A DNA stretch of 20,970 nt, from positions 1 through 20,970 of the forward strand of contig CAYJWL010000014.1 in the NCBI GenBank assembly GCA_964373855.1, given 5' to 3'. Below the pieces are notes generated by a model. That model did no database searches. It had not been told where the DNA came from and saw only the letters and a program-made list of their open reading frames with translations. Of the stretch, positions 7,428 to 13,060 are shown in pieces (within the stretch, counting starts at the first letter, position 1; every line of letters begins with the position of its first letter). The position numbers and the translations under genes were made by a program. This stretch comes from CAYJWL01 sp964373855 (lineage in GTDB: Bacteria > Patescibacteriota > Andersenbacteria > UBA10190).

Positions 7428-8707
7428 GCCGGGCGGTGCGAAATTTACCGTTATTAGTACTTCTTCTCGTCAGCGCCTGGGCGTTGACTGGTTTTGGGTG
7501 TCGGCGCTCTGCATCCATCGGCACTTCAGACGGTAATGCCTTAGTGGTGTGGGGTCTGTGGCAGGAAAGCACGATGATGCAGCCGGTCCTCGATGCGTTT
7601 GAGAAGCAAAGCGGCATTAAGGTGGAGTACCGCAAGGTTGGATCGGTCGCTACGTACGAGAAAATGTTGTTGGCAGCCCTGGCTGAAGGCCGCGGCCCTG
7701 ATGTGTTTGCCATCCACCATACCTGGGTTGATGGCAAGCGTGGTTTGATGAGTCCCGCACCGGCCGATGTCATTGATGAACGGCGCGTGCGCGAGGAGTT
7801 TGTCTCGGTTGTGGCCGATGATCTTGTGCGTGATGGATTTGTGTACGCGCTTCCCACTTCTGTTGATACGATGGCTTTATACTATAACGAGGATGCATTA
7901 AGTGCGGCGGGGGTGGCTCGCCCGCCGCACACCTGGGAAGAGTTTCAGAGAGACGTTGAAAAAATTACGAAAGTTTCCCGCTTGGGAAATATTGAACAGA
8001 GTGCCGCCGCTATCGGCACGGCTGCCAATGTTAATCGGGCCTCTGATATACTCCAGCTGCTTATGCTGCAAAGCGGTATGAGCCTTAACCCGGAACCGTC
8101 AGGAGTTATTAAATTAGCTGGCGAAATCGGCGAGCGCTCGCTCATCTTCTATACGGATTTTTCTAATAAGTCGAAAAAGGTGTTTACCTGGGATTTGTCC
8201 CAGGATTTTTCGATTGACGCCTTTGCTGAAGGGGAGACGGCTATGATGTTTAACTATTCCTATCATATCCCCACTATTCAAGCCAAGAATCCCCGCTTGC
8301 GCTTCGGCATTGCTTCCGTGCCGCAGATTGGCGATGACAGCACGCCGGTTACATTTGCCAGTTACTGGCCGTTTGCGGTTTCACCCAGCTCTAATTCCGC
8401 CCGGGCTGCTTGGCAATTTGTGCGCCTTGTAACAAGCGCTCCGATGGCACAGCTTATCAACGAGGCGCAGGTTGCACCGCCCGCCCGACGGGATAGCATT
8501 GTTGCTCTGCAGTCTGATCCCGAAATGGGTGTTTTTGCCGATCAGTCGTTACTGGCCGCCACCTGGCCGCGCCTGGATATTGTGGCGGCAGATGCTATAT
8601 TTAATGCCATGATTGATGATGTGGTAACCGGCGCGATTGCCGTTCCCGACGCCTTGCGCCGGGCGGAAGATCAGTTAAAGCAATTAATTACAGATGACAA
8701 AATTTAA
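7424..8707 (+). CDS. extracellular solute-binding lipoprotein (family 1-like), no transporter partner
   Basis: A 427-residue lipoprotein. The N-terminus is a short signal with lipobox LTGFGC (Cys at residue 26), followed by a periplasmic-binding-protein fold of the sugar-binding (family 1) type: VVWGLWQES, VLDAFEKQSGIKVEYRKV, GRGPDVFAIHH, YALPTSVDTMALYYNEDAL, HTWEEF and, late in the chain, FASYWPFAVSPSS. Such proteins normally deliver sugars or other solutes to an ABC permease. No permease or ATPase gene is near. The start overlaps the methyltransferase stop by ATGA, and the 3' end overlaps the first pilin-like gene by 14 bases. This coupling suggests that it works at the cell surface with the pilin-like proteins rather than with an importer; that is inference. 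Confidence 0.85.
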   Translation: MSRAVRNLPLLVLLLVSAWALTGFGCRRSASIGTSDGNALVVWGLWQESTMMQPVLDAFEKQSGIKVEYRKVGSVATYEKMLLAALAEGRGPDVFAIHHTWVDGKRGLMSPAPADVIDERRVREEFVSVVADDLVRDGFVYALPTSVDTMALYYNEDALSAAGVARPPHTWEEFQRDVEKITKVSRLGNIEQSAAAIGTAANVNRASDILQLLMLQSGMSLNPEPSGVIKLAGEIGERSLIFYTDFSNKSKKVFTWDLSQDFSIDAFAEGETAMMFNYSYHIPTIQAKNPRLRFGIASVPQIGDDSTPVTFASYWPFAVSPSSNSARAAWQFVRLVTSAPMAQLINEAQVAPPARRDSIVALQSDPEMGVFADQSLLAATWPRLDIVAADAIFNAMIDDVVTGAIAVPDALRRAEDQLKQLITDDKI

Positions 8708-9053
8708 TATACACAAGATTGGACTGTTTGTGCTGATTGTTGTGGCACTTGTTTTTTATCAATCAGTTTTCGCTACTGGTATGGGCGGAGACGGCGGCAT
8801 CTCAAATCCCCTCGGAACCACCCGGACCATCTCTGATGTTCTGATAAACTTTACAAAATGGCTGCTCGGCATAGCGGGTGTGATAGCGCTTCTGGCGTTA
8901 ATTGTCGGCGGTGTCCGTATGATTCTTGCCTTCGGCCGGGAGGATATGGTTGCCAGTTCAAAAAAAATTATCTACTGGGCGATTATTGGTCTCGTTGTAA
9001 TCGTTGCTTCCTACGCAATTATCAATATTGTGGTTAATGATATCCTGAAATAG
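8694..9053 (+). CDS. T4SS pilin-like protein, copy 1
   Basis: A 119-residue protein with a signal peptide ending near VFATG, a short Gly-rich exported segment, helix one (WLLGIAGVIALLALIVGGVRMIL), polar loop AFGREDMVASSKK and helix two (IIYWAIIGLVVIVASYAIINIVV). The plan matches the VirB2/TrbC-like 'T4SS pilin' proteins widespread in Patescibacteria. Its loop is the least canonical of the array: FGRED in place of SxGDE. The start codon lies inside the end of the solute-binding-protein gene (14-base overlap), which argues for coupled translation. The next copy begins six bases after its stop. Confidence 0.75.
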   Translation: MTKFNIHKIGLFVLIVVALVFYQSVFATGMGGDGGISNPLGTTRTISDVLINFTKWLLGIAGVIALLALIVGGVRMILAFGREDMVASSKKIIYWAIIGLVVIVASYAIINIVVNDILK

Positions 9054-9059
9054 GCAGAT

Positions 9060-9464
9060 ATGAAGAAATCGCTGATTCAACTGATTGTACTGGTACACAT
9101 CATGACATTGGTAAGCGGCATGGTGTTAATCGGCAGCAGCAGCTGGGCACAAGATCCTACATCGCTTGACGCAGGTCTCGACAAAGCCCGTCAGACAGAT
9201 GAGGGTCTTCTACAAACTCTCAATGCCCGAGGGTTGCTCCAGAAGATTATCCTTTGGATACTAGGGCTGGTTGCCGTTATTGCTTTAGCTGTGCTTATTT
9301 GGGGAGCTTTCATGTTTATTCTCTCCGCGGGCAATGAAGATAGAGCCAGACTGGCCAGACGAATCATCCTCTACGCCATTATTGGATTGCTTTTAATTGG
9401 CGGTTCTTTCTTTATTGTCAACACAATACGAAATCTACTGGTTGATGGTGGAGGCAATCCGTGA
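9060..9464 (+). CDS. T4SS pilin-like protein, copy 2
   Basis: 134 residues: signal peptide with cleavage probably after SSWA (before QDP), an exported segment of about 35 residues (SLDAGLDKARQTDEGLLQ and following), helix one (IILWILGLVAVIALAVLIWGAFMFIL), loop SAGNEDRARLARR, and helix two (IILYAIIGLLLIGGSFFIVNTI). The SAGNED loop and ILYAIIGL motif are the shared signature of the array. The longer exported stretch before helix one distinguishes this copy from copies 4-7 and is shared with copy 3. No good ribosome binding site is seen, so it may depend on translation of copy 1 just upstream. Confidence 0.78.
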   Translation: MKKSLIQLIVLVHIMTLVSGMVLIGSSSWAQDPTSLDAGLDKARQTDEGLLQTLNARGLLQKIILWILGLVAVIALAVLIWGAFMFILSAGNEDRARLARRIILYAIIGLLLIGGSFFIVNTIRNLLVDGGGNP

Positions 9465-9465
9465 T

Positions 9466-9867
9466 ATGAACGTCACCTTGCTCTTTCAAAAGATTCTTTT
9501 ATTGCTCGTGTTGATGCTGGTTTCTTCTCCCGTACATGCAGCCGCACAAAATCAGCAGGCCGTGCCTGATTCTTTACGAGGCAGTTTTGATTTCGTTCAG
9601 AATACGGTGCGACAGGCTGCCGGCGTGAAGGATATCGGGGATGCGCCAAGATTTATTAGGCAGGTGCTGGCTATTTTCCTAACGATTGTTGCAGTTATTG
9701 CAGTAGCCGCCATCATTTGGGGTGGTTTTGTCTATGTCACATCCGCGGGCGAAGAAGACAAGGCGCGAAAAGCGAAATTGGTTATTTTGTATGCTATTAT
9801 TGGTTTGCTTATCATCGGTGCCGCCGGAATCATTACAAACGTCGTGATTAACATTTATGCCAAGTAA
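9466..9867 (+). CDS. T4SS pilin-like protein, copy 3
   Basis: 133 residues from ATG 9466: signal peptide ending near VHAAA, a 45-residue exported stretch (including DSLRGSFDFVQNTVRQAAG), helix one (FLTIVAVIAVAAIIWGGFVYV), loop TSAGEEDKARKAK and helix two (LVILYAIIGLLIIGAAGIITNVVI). The open frame extends upstream to 9397, but that would overlap copy 2 by 68 bases and lacks a signal peptide at the N-terminus, so ATG 9466 is preferred. GGAGG lies about 12 bases upstream, inside copy 2. It is the best match among the early copies to the SAGEED/ILYAIIGL signature. Confidence 0.8.
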   Translation: MNVTLLFQKILLLLVLMLVSSPVHAAAQNQQAVPDSLRGSFDFVQNTVRQAAGVKDIGDAPRFIRQVLAIFLTIVAVIAVAAIIWGGFVYVTSAGEEDKARKAKLVILYAIIGLLIIGAAGIITNVVINIYAK

Positions 9868-9870
9868 AGT

Positions 9871-9890
9871 CCTCAATAGCTTTCTTGAGG
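9871..9890 (+). promoter_or_regulatory. small hairpin covering the ribosome binding site of copy 4
   Basis: CCTCAA (9871-9876) and TTGAGG (9885-9890) form a 6-base inverted repeat with an 8-base loop. The 3' arm includes GAGG, the only Shine-Dalgarno-like sequence before the start at 9892. The stem could limit initiation on copy 4. It has no T-run and is too weak to be called a terminator. Confidence 0.35.
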
Positions 9891-9891
9891 T

Positions 9892-10263
9892 ATGAGTAAA
9901 GCCGGAATATTTACAAAGATACTGTTGTGTCTTTTTTTGTTTGCCGTATTTAGTCTGCCTGCGGCAGCCCAGATCAAACCAGTCAAGAACTGCGATAACG
10001 ACCTAGGCATCCCTTGCAGCGGGAATGAGCGGGTAGGCGCTCTGGTGACGTATATAATAATAGTGGTTAATACGTTCTTGGCATTGGCTGGAATTACGGC
10101 TGTGATTTTTGTCATCTGGGGCGGAGCTAAATACATGACTGCCGCGGGAGACGAACAAGCGGCGGAATCTGCGAAGAAAACCATTCTGTATGCTGCTATC
10201 GGCTTAATCATTATCGGCCTGGCCGCAGTCATCGTGAACTTCGTGCTGTATGCAATGCGCTGA
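9892..10263 (+). CDS. T4SS pilin-like protein, copy 4
   Basis: 123 residues: signal peptide cut near PAAAQ, a short exported segment with two cysteines (KNCDNDLGIPCSG), helix one (IIIVVNTFLALAGITAVIFVIWGGAKYM), loop TAAGDEQAAESAKK and helix two (TILYAAIGLIIIGLAAVIVNFVLYAM). The cysteine pair in the exported part could form a disulphide outside the cell; the exported parts of the other copies show no such pair. Its 3' end is nearly identical at DNA level to that of copy 5 (53 bases with one mismatch), although the rest of the two genes differ. A 60-base gap follows, with TATACT at 10271-10276 as a weak candidate -10 box. Confidence 0.8.
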   Translation: MSKAGIFTKILLCLFLFAVFSLPAAAQIKPVKNCDNDLGIPCSGNERVGALVTYIIIVVNTFLALAGITAVIFVIWGGAKYMTAAGDEQAAESAKKTILYAAIGLIIIGLAAVIVNFVLYAMR

Positions 10264-10326
10264 TTTGTTATATACTCGATTTATCCACATTAACAATATT
10301 CCCTAATTGGCTTACGCTTAAAGGTG

Positions 10327-10686
10327 ATGAATACCAAATTGAACACGAAGGTTTTGAAAGCAGCTTTTTCCAGTCTGCTGTTTGTACCGATGGTTGCTTT
10401 GGCCCAGTTCCAGCAAGACGTAATAATCCCATCGCTGCCGGGCGGAAGTGACTTGCCGACTGCCATTACTACTATCGTTAATGTCCTTCTTGTTCTGGCC
10501 GCTATTGTTGGCGCCATATTTGTTATCATTGGAGGAGTACAATACATGACGGCGTCGGGGGATGAAGACCAGGCGAAGAAGGGAAGAAATACAGTCTTAT
10601 ATGCTGCTATCGGCTTAATCATTATCGGCCTAGCCGCAGTCATCGTGAACTTTGTATTGCGGGCCGTGCGAGGCGGAGCGTTTTGA
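10327..10686 (+). CDS. T4SS pilin-like protein, copy 5
   Basis: About 119 residues: signal peptide ending VALAQ, a short exported part (FQQDVIIPSLPGGSDLP), helix one (ITTIVNVLLVLAAIVGAIFVIIGGVQYM), loop TASGDEDQAKKGR and helix two (NTVLYAAIGLIIIGLAAVIVNFVLRAV). From here on the copies share the ITIVNVLL...AAI helix-one core. The start is uncertain: GTG 10324 and ATG 10327 both lie directly on the AAAGG sequence, whereas a TTG a few codons later would be better spaced from it. I use the ATG. The 3' part is nearly identical to copy 4. Confidence 0.78.
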   Translation: MNTKLNTKVLKAAFSSLLFVPMVALAQFQQDVIIPSLPGGSDLPTAITTIVNVLLVLAAIVGAIFVIIGGVQYMTASGDEDQAKKGRNTVLYAAIGLIIIGLAAVIVNFVLRAVRGGAF

Positions 10687-10707
10687 TTTACATCAGATTG
10701 CGAAAAC

Positions 10708-11055
10708 ATGAATTTTTTTTGTTGGTTTAAGGCTGGGCTGCCAACTGTTCTGTTAGGTGTTCCGGGTGTTGTCTTTGGTCAAGGACTAATCGATGTTCAG
10801 CCCTTCCAAGGGACGGCACAAGAACCTTTGCCTCAGGCGTTAATCACCATCGTAAATGTTCTTCTCATACTGGCAGCGATCATCGCCGCTATCTTTCTTG
10901 TGATCGGCGGTGTTAGGTACATCACCTCGTCGGGAGACGAAGAAGCGGCGGACAAGGCCAAGAACACAATTCTCTACGCTGTCATCGGGCTGATCGTGAT
11001 TGGGTTATCAGCCGCTATTGTAAACTTTGTAGTGGGAGCGATTCAGGGGGCGTAG
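10708..11055 (+). CDS. T4SS pilin-like protein, copy 6
   Basis: 115 residues: signal peptide cut near VVFGQ, exported part GLIDVQPFQGTAQEPLPQ, helix one (ALITIVNVLLILAAIIAAIF), loop TSSGDEEAADKAK and helix two (NTILYAVIGLIVIGLSAAIVNFVV). From residue 47 on it has the same protein sequence as copy 7. At DNA level the first part of that shared region carries many synonymous differences, while the last 104 bases of homology (from 10948) are identical. No Shine-Dalgarno sequence precedes the ATG, in contrast to copy 7. It ends 92 bases before copy 7. Confidence 0.8.
   Translation: MNFFCWFKAGLPTVLLGVPGVVFGQGLIDVQPFQGTAQEPLPQALITIVNVLLILAAIIAAIFLVIGGVRYITSSGDEEAADKAKNTILYAVIGLIVIGLSAAIVNFVVGAIQGA
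10948..11051 (+). repeat. 104-base perfect repeat, first copy (3' end of pilin copy 6)
   Basis: This stretch is identical, base for base, to 11388-11491. Just upstream, in the aligned 107 bases (10841-10947 against 11281-11387), I count 28 mismatches. The sharp change in identity inside one coding frame points to recent gene conversion or unequal crossing-over rather than simple duplication. Confidence 0.9.
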
Positions 11056-11073
11056 AGGAGCGGGTCGGGTTGG

Positions 11074-11102
11074 TGGACCTGGAATTGTCCTTCATGTACA
11101 AT
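11074..11102 (+). promoter_or_regulatory. candidate promoter of pilin copy 7
   Basis: TGGACC (11074-11079) and TACAAT (11097-11102) are 17 bases apart; they match four of six and five of six consensus positions. Transcription would start near 11109, giving a leader of about 40 bases that carries the strong ribosome binding site of copy 7. No comparably placed pair is clear before the other copies. Confidence 0.5.
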
Positions 11103-11131
11103 AGACGGCGTGGCTTTATCCTTCGCATTTC

Positions 11132-11141
11132 AAGGAGGTGA
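11132..11141 (+). promoter_or_regulatory. near-perfect Shine-Dalgarno sequence of pilin copy 7
   Basis: AAGGAGGTGA is complementary to the canonical 3' end of 16S rRNA over its whole length, with nine bases between GGAGG and the GTG start at 11148. It is much the strongest ribosome binding site in the window and supports the GTG start. Confidence 0.75.
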
Positions 11142-11147
11142 GAGTGT

Positions 11148-11495
11148 GTGAAAGTATTATATTGGCTTAAAGGCGGGCTATCTTCTTTGATGCTGACAGC
11201 TCCCGGTATTGTTCTGGCTCAAGGTCTAACGGGTACCACGCCATTCCAAGGCACAGCACAAGGAGGGTTGGTTCAAGCAATCATTACCATTGTTAACGTC
11301 CTGCTCATATTAGCGGCTATCATTGCAGCTATTTTCCTCGTCATCGGTGGCGTCCGGTATATCACCTCATCAGGTGATGAGGAAGCAGCGGACAAGGCCA
11401 AGAACACAATTCTCTACGCTGTCATCGGGCTGATCGTGATTGGGTTATCAGCCGCTATTGTAAACTTTGTAGTGGGAGCGATTCAGGGGGCATAA
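11148..11495 (+). CDS. T4SS pilin-like protein, copy 7 (probable major subunit)
   Basis: 115 residues from GTG 11148: signal peptide cut near VLAQ, exported part GLTGTTPFQGTAQGGLVQ, helix one (AIITIVNVLLILAAIIAAIF), loop TSSGDEEAADKAK, helix two (NTILYAVIGLIVIGLSAAIVNFVV) and tail GAIQGA. It differs from copy 6 only in the signal peptide and short exported part, exactly the portion a surface filament might show to the outside. It is alone in having its own candidate promoter, a consensus Shine-Dalgarno sequence and a strong intrinsic terminator right after it. That arrangement suggests independent and high expression, as expected for a major pilin. This role is inferred, not seen. Confidence 0.82.
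   Translation: MKVLYWLKGGLSSLMLTAPGIVLAQGLTGTTPFQGTAQGGLVQAIITIVNVLLILAAIIAAIFLVIGGVRYITSSGDEEAADKAKNTILYAVIGLIVIGLSAAIVNFVVGAIQGA
11388..11491 (+). repeat. 104-base perfect repeat, second copy (3' end of pilin copy 7)
   Basis: Identical to 10948-11051; the pair is in direct orientation 440 bases apart. Recombination between the two would delete one pilin gene while keeping a functional hybrid. Identity ends one base before the stop codon region diverges (CGTAG against CATAA). Confidence 0.9.
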
Positions 11496-11527
11496 CATTC
11501 TTAATCGAAATTACTTGTTGCGAAGAA

Positions 11528-11556
11528 AAGAGACCGTTTCGGCGGTTTCTTTTTTT
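11528..11556 (+). terminator. intrinsic terminator after pilin copy 7
   Basis: AAGAGACCG (11528-11536) pairs with CGGTTTCTT (11543-11551) in a 9-base stem with one G-T, a 6-base loop and a run of T to 11556. It lies 33 bases after the stop of copy 7 and separates the array from the small gene at 11581. Confidence 0.85.
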
Positions 11557-11580
11557 ACAGTTGTGATCAATTAAGTAAAG

Positions 11581-11829
11581 ATGCACCATGGCAAGAGTAG
11601 AATCATTTTTATGCCGGATCTCTCAACTATTGTTGTCGTGGTAAATGCTGTCCTTCTCCTGCTAGTTTTTATTCTCGGCATTCGCATGCTTAGTGCCGCA
11701 TCCAAATACCTGTACAACGTGGGCGATTTTGCCAAGCAGACGGTGTTCAAATGGAAAATTTTGAAATCGATTGTCTGGATCACAGCCGCTGGATTGGTGG
11801 CAGCGGTTTTTAATATTCTGTTTGCGTAA
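11581..11829 (+). CDS. small two-helix membrane protein, divergent relative of the pilin array
   Basis: An 82-residue protein with two membrane helices (about 17-36, STIVVVVNAVLLLLVFILGI region, and about 60-81). The helix-loop-helix plan and the VVVNAVLLLL core resemble helix one of copies 5-7 (ITIVNVLLIL), but there is no signal peptide and the loop is RMLSAASKYLYNVGDF, without the SGDE motif. It may be a decayed or re-purposed pilin-like gene, or an unrelated accessory membrane protein. A second in-frame ATG at 11611 (MPDLST) is equally possible. The gene follows a terminator, so it needs its own promoter, which I cannot identify. Confidence 0.6.
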   Translation: MHHGKSRIIFMPDLSTIVVVVNAVLLLLVFILGIRMLSAASKYLYNVGDFAKQTVFKWKILKSIVWITAAGLVAAVFNILFA

Positions 11830-11845
11830 ACGCATTCCGGAGAGT

Positions 11846-11877
11846 AAAAAAATCCCGCTGAAAAGATTCAGCGGGAT
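11846..11877 (-). terminator. intrinsic terminator of the minus-strand membrane operon
   Basis: ATCCCGCTGAA (11852-11862) and TTCAGCGGGAT (11867-11877) form a perfect 11-base stem with a 4-base loop. On the minus strand it is followed by seven T (plus-strand A-run at 11846-11852). It lies 25 bases beyond the stop of the gene ending at 11903. Confidence 0.85.
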
Positions 11878-11902
11878 GCTGCGCGGTGCGCGTTGAGAGC
11901 AG

Positions 11903-13060
11903 TCACCGCATGATGCCCACGAGAACGCGGGCCGGATGATTAATGTACTGTTGGCCTGCCTCCGCTACATTGAGGCCTAGCTCAATCCTCTGGCCAGAGC
12001 CTAGTTCGGCCGGGGAGAATGTCTTGGATTTGACCAAGGGAATCGGGGTGGCGTCACCGACCTTGTAGTAAAGTCCACAGTAGGACACCACCTCAAGGTC
12101 GATCGGAGCTGGCCAATACAAGTAGGCTTGCTCGCTCCCGTGAGCGCGGCCCAAGTCCTTTAGCAGTTCGATGGTAAAGCCAGCAGCCGTGATGGGTTCA
12201 TAGCAATACTTGGCTTGATACTGAGCATCATGTATCGGCACGACCCAGGCATACCTCCACCCTCCGGGGGGCATGGTGAACGAAGCACTGTCGATCTTAC
12301 TGATTTCAACCAACCATTGCCCCACTTCAGCCTGGGGCGTTGAGCGAATTGGGAAAGTGCCTCCACCTGCTTGAATATAGAAGACGGACACGTGTGTATC
12401 CTTGTTGGGCTGAGTATCCTTGAGAGGCCACTCTTTACTGTAGAGGGGATATACGTATGTGACTGTAACGTGCCCATCGTTCTGCACTCGTCGTAAAAGC
12501 TCTATGCTTTGTGGTCTATCGTAGGCATCGCTGTCCACGAGGTAAGCTTCCTGCTTGTGTCCGTGGACTTCGAACGAGGTTCTTACCCCGGGGGGCAGCA
12601 CAACTCCCCAGCCCCATTCCTTCTCATGGTGAAGGGTTGGCTGGGCGCTACCATCCCAAGGAGACCATATCCCTGTTCGATTTACGGCCGCCTCAAGCTG
12701 GTCGAGAGAATTAGGAACTCTCGACACACTTTCTTGTTCCGGCCAAATACCCAGATTCACCGGAGGATTACCCGTGAGAGTATTGACGGTATTGCCCAAC
12801 GCCAACTTACCAATCCACGCCAACACAGGCATGGCAATTCCGATGATGCATAGGACCGCCAATACCTTTAAAAGGTTGGCGGAAAATTTCGTCAGCATCG
12901 CCCAAGAGAAAGCCTCCTTGGGCTTAGAAGGTGCGGATGGTGTGGCGGCAGAAGATTTGGCCTGCCACGCCGCCCATCTCCGCTTAAACAGGGTGAAGAG
13001 CAGTAGCAGCGTTACGGCGCCAGCAACAACAACGGGCAGCCATTCCCATGCCTGACTCAT
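11903..13060 (-). CDS. two-helix membrane protein with large exported domain, unknown family
   Basis: A 385-residue protein I do not recognise. It has helix one at about 7-25, a basic Pro/Ala/Ser-rich loop (RRWAAWQAK, TPSAPSKPKEA), helix two at about 62-87, then roughly 300 residues with no further helix. With the basic loop inside, both termini face out and the large domain lies outside the membrane. That domain is Trp/Tyr/Pro-rich and probably beta-structured (WGWGVVLPPG, YVYPLYSKEWPL, MPPGGWRYAWVV). The start overlaps the stop of the SPFH-like gene in an ATGA, so the two should be made together and may form one complex. A strong terminator follows. Confidence 0.7.
   Translation of the reverse strand: MSQAWEWLPVVVAGAVTLLLLFTLFKRRWAAWQAKSSAATPSAPSKPKEAFSWAMLTKFSANLLKVLAVLCIIGIAMPVLAWIGKLALGNTVNTLTGNPPVNLGIWPEQESVSRVPNSLDQLEAAVNRTGIWSPWDGSAQPTLHHEKEWGWGVVLPPGVRTSFEVHGHKQEAYLVDSDAYDRPQSIELLRRVQNDGHVTVTYVYPLYSKEWPLKDTQPNKDTHVSVFYIQAGGGTFPIRSTPQAEVGQWLVEISKIDSASFTMPPGGWRYAWVVPIHDAQYQAKYCYEPITAAGFTIELLKDLGRAHGSEQAYLYWPAPIDLEVVSYCGLYYKVGDATPIPLVKSKTFSPAELGSGQRIELGLNVAEAGQQYINHPARVLVGIMR

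Noticed and set aside
9397..9465. An upstream start for pilin copy 3
   Set aside because: It would overlap copy 2 by 68 bases and put the signal peptide in the interior of the protein.
8694..11495. Type IV (PilA) pilins or a CRISPR-like repeat array
   Set aside because: The proteins lack the prepilin GFxxxE cleavage motif and have two helices. The DNA repeats are coding paralogues with frame-preserving divergence, not short regular repeats with spacers.
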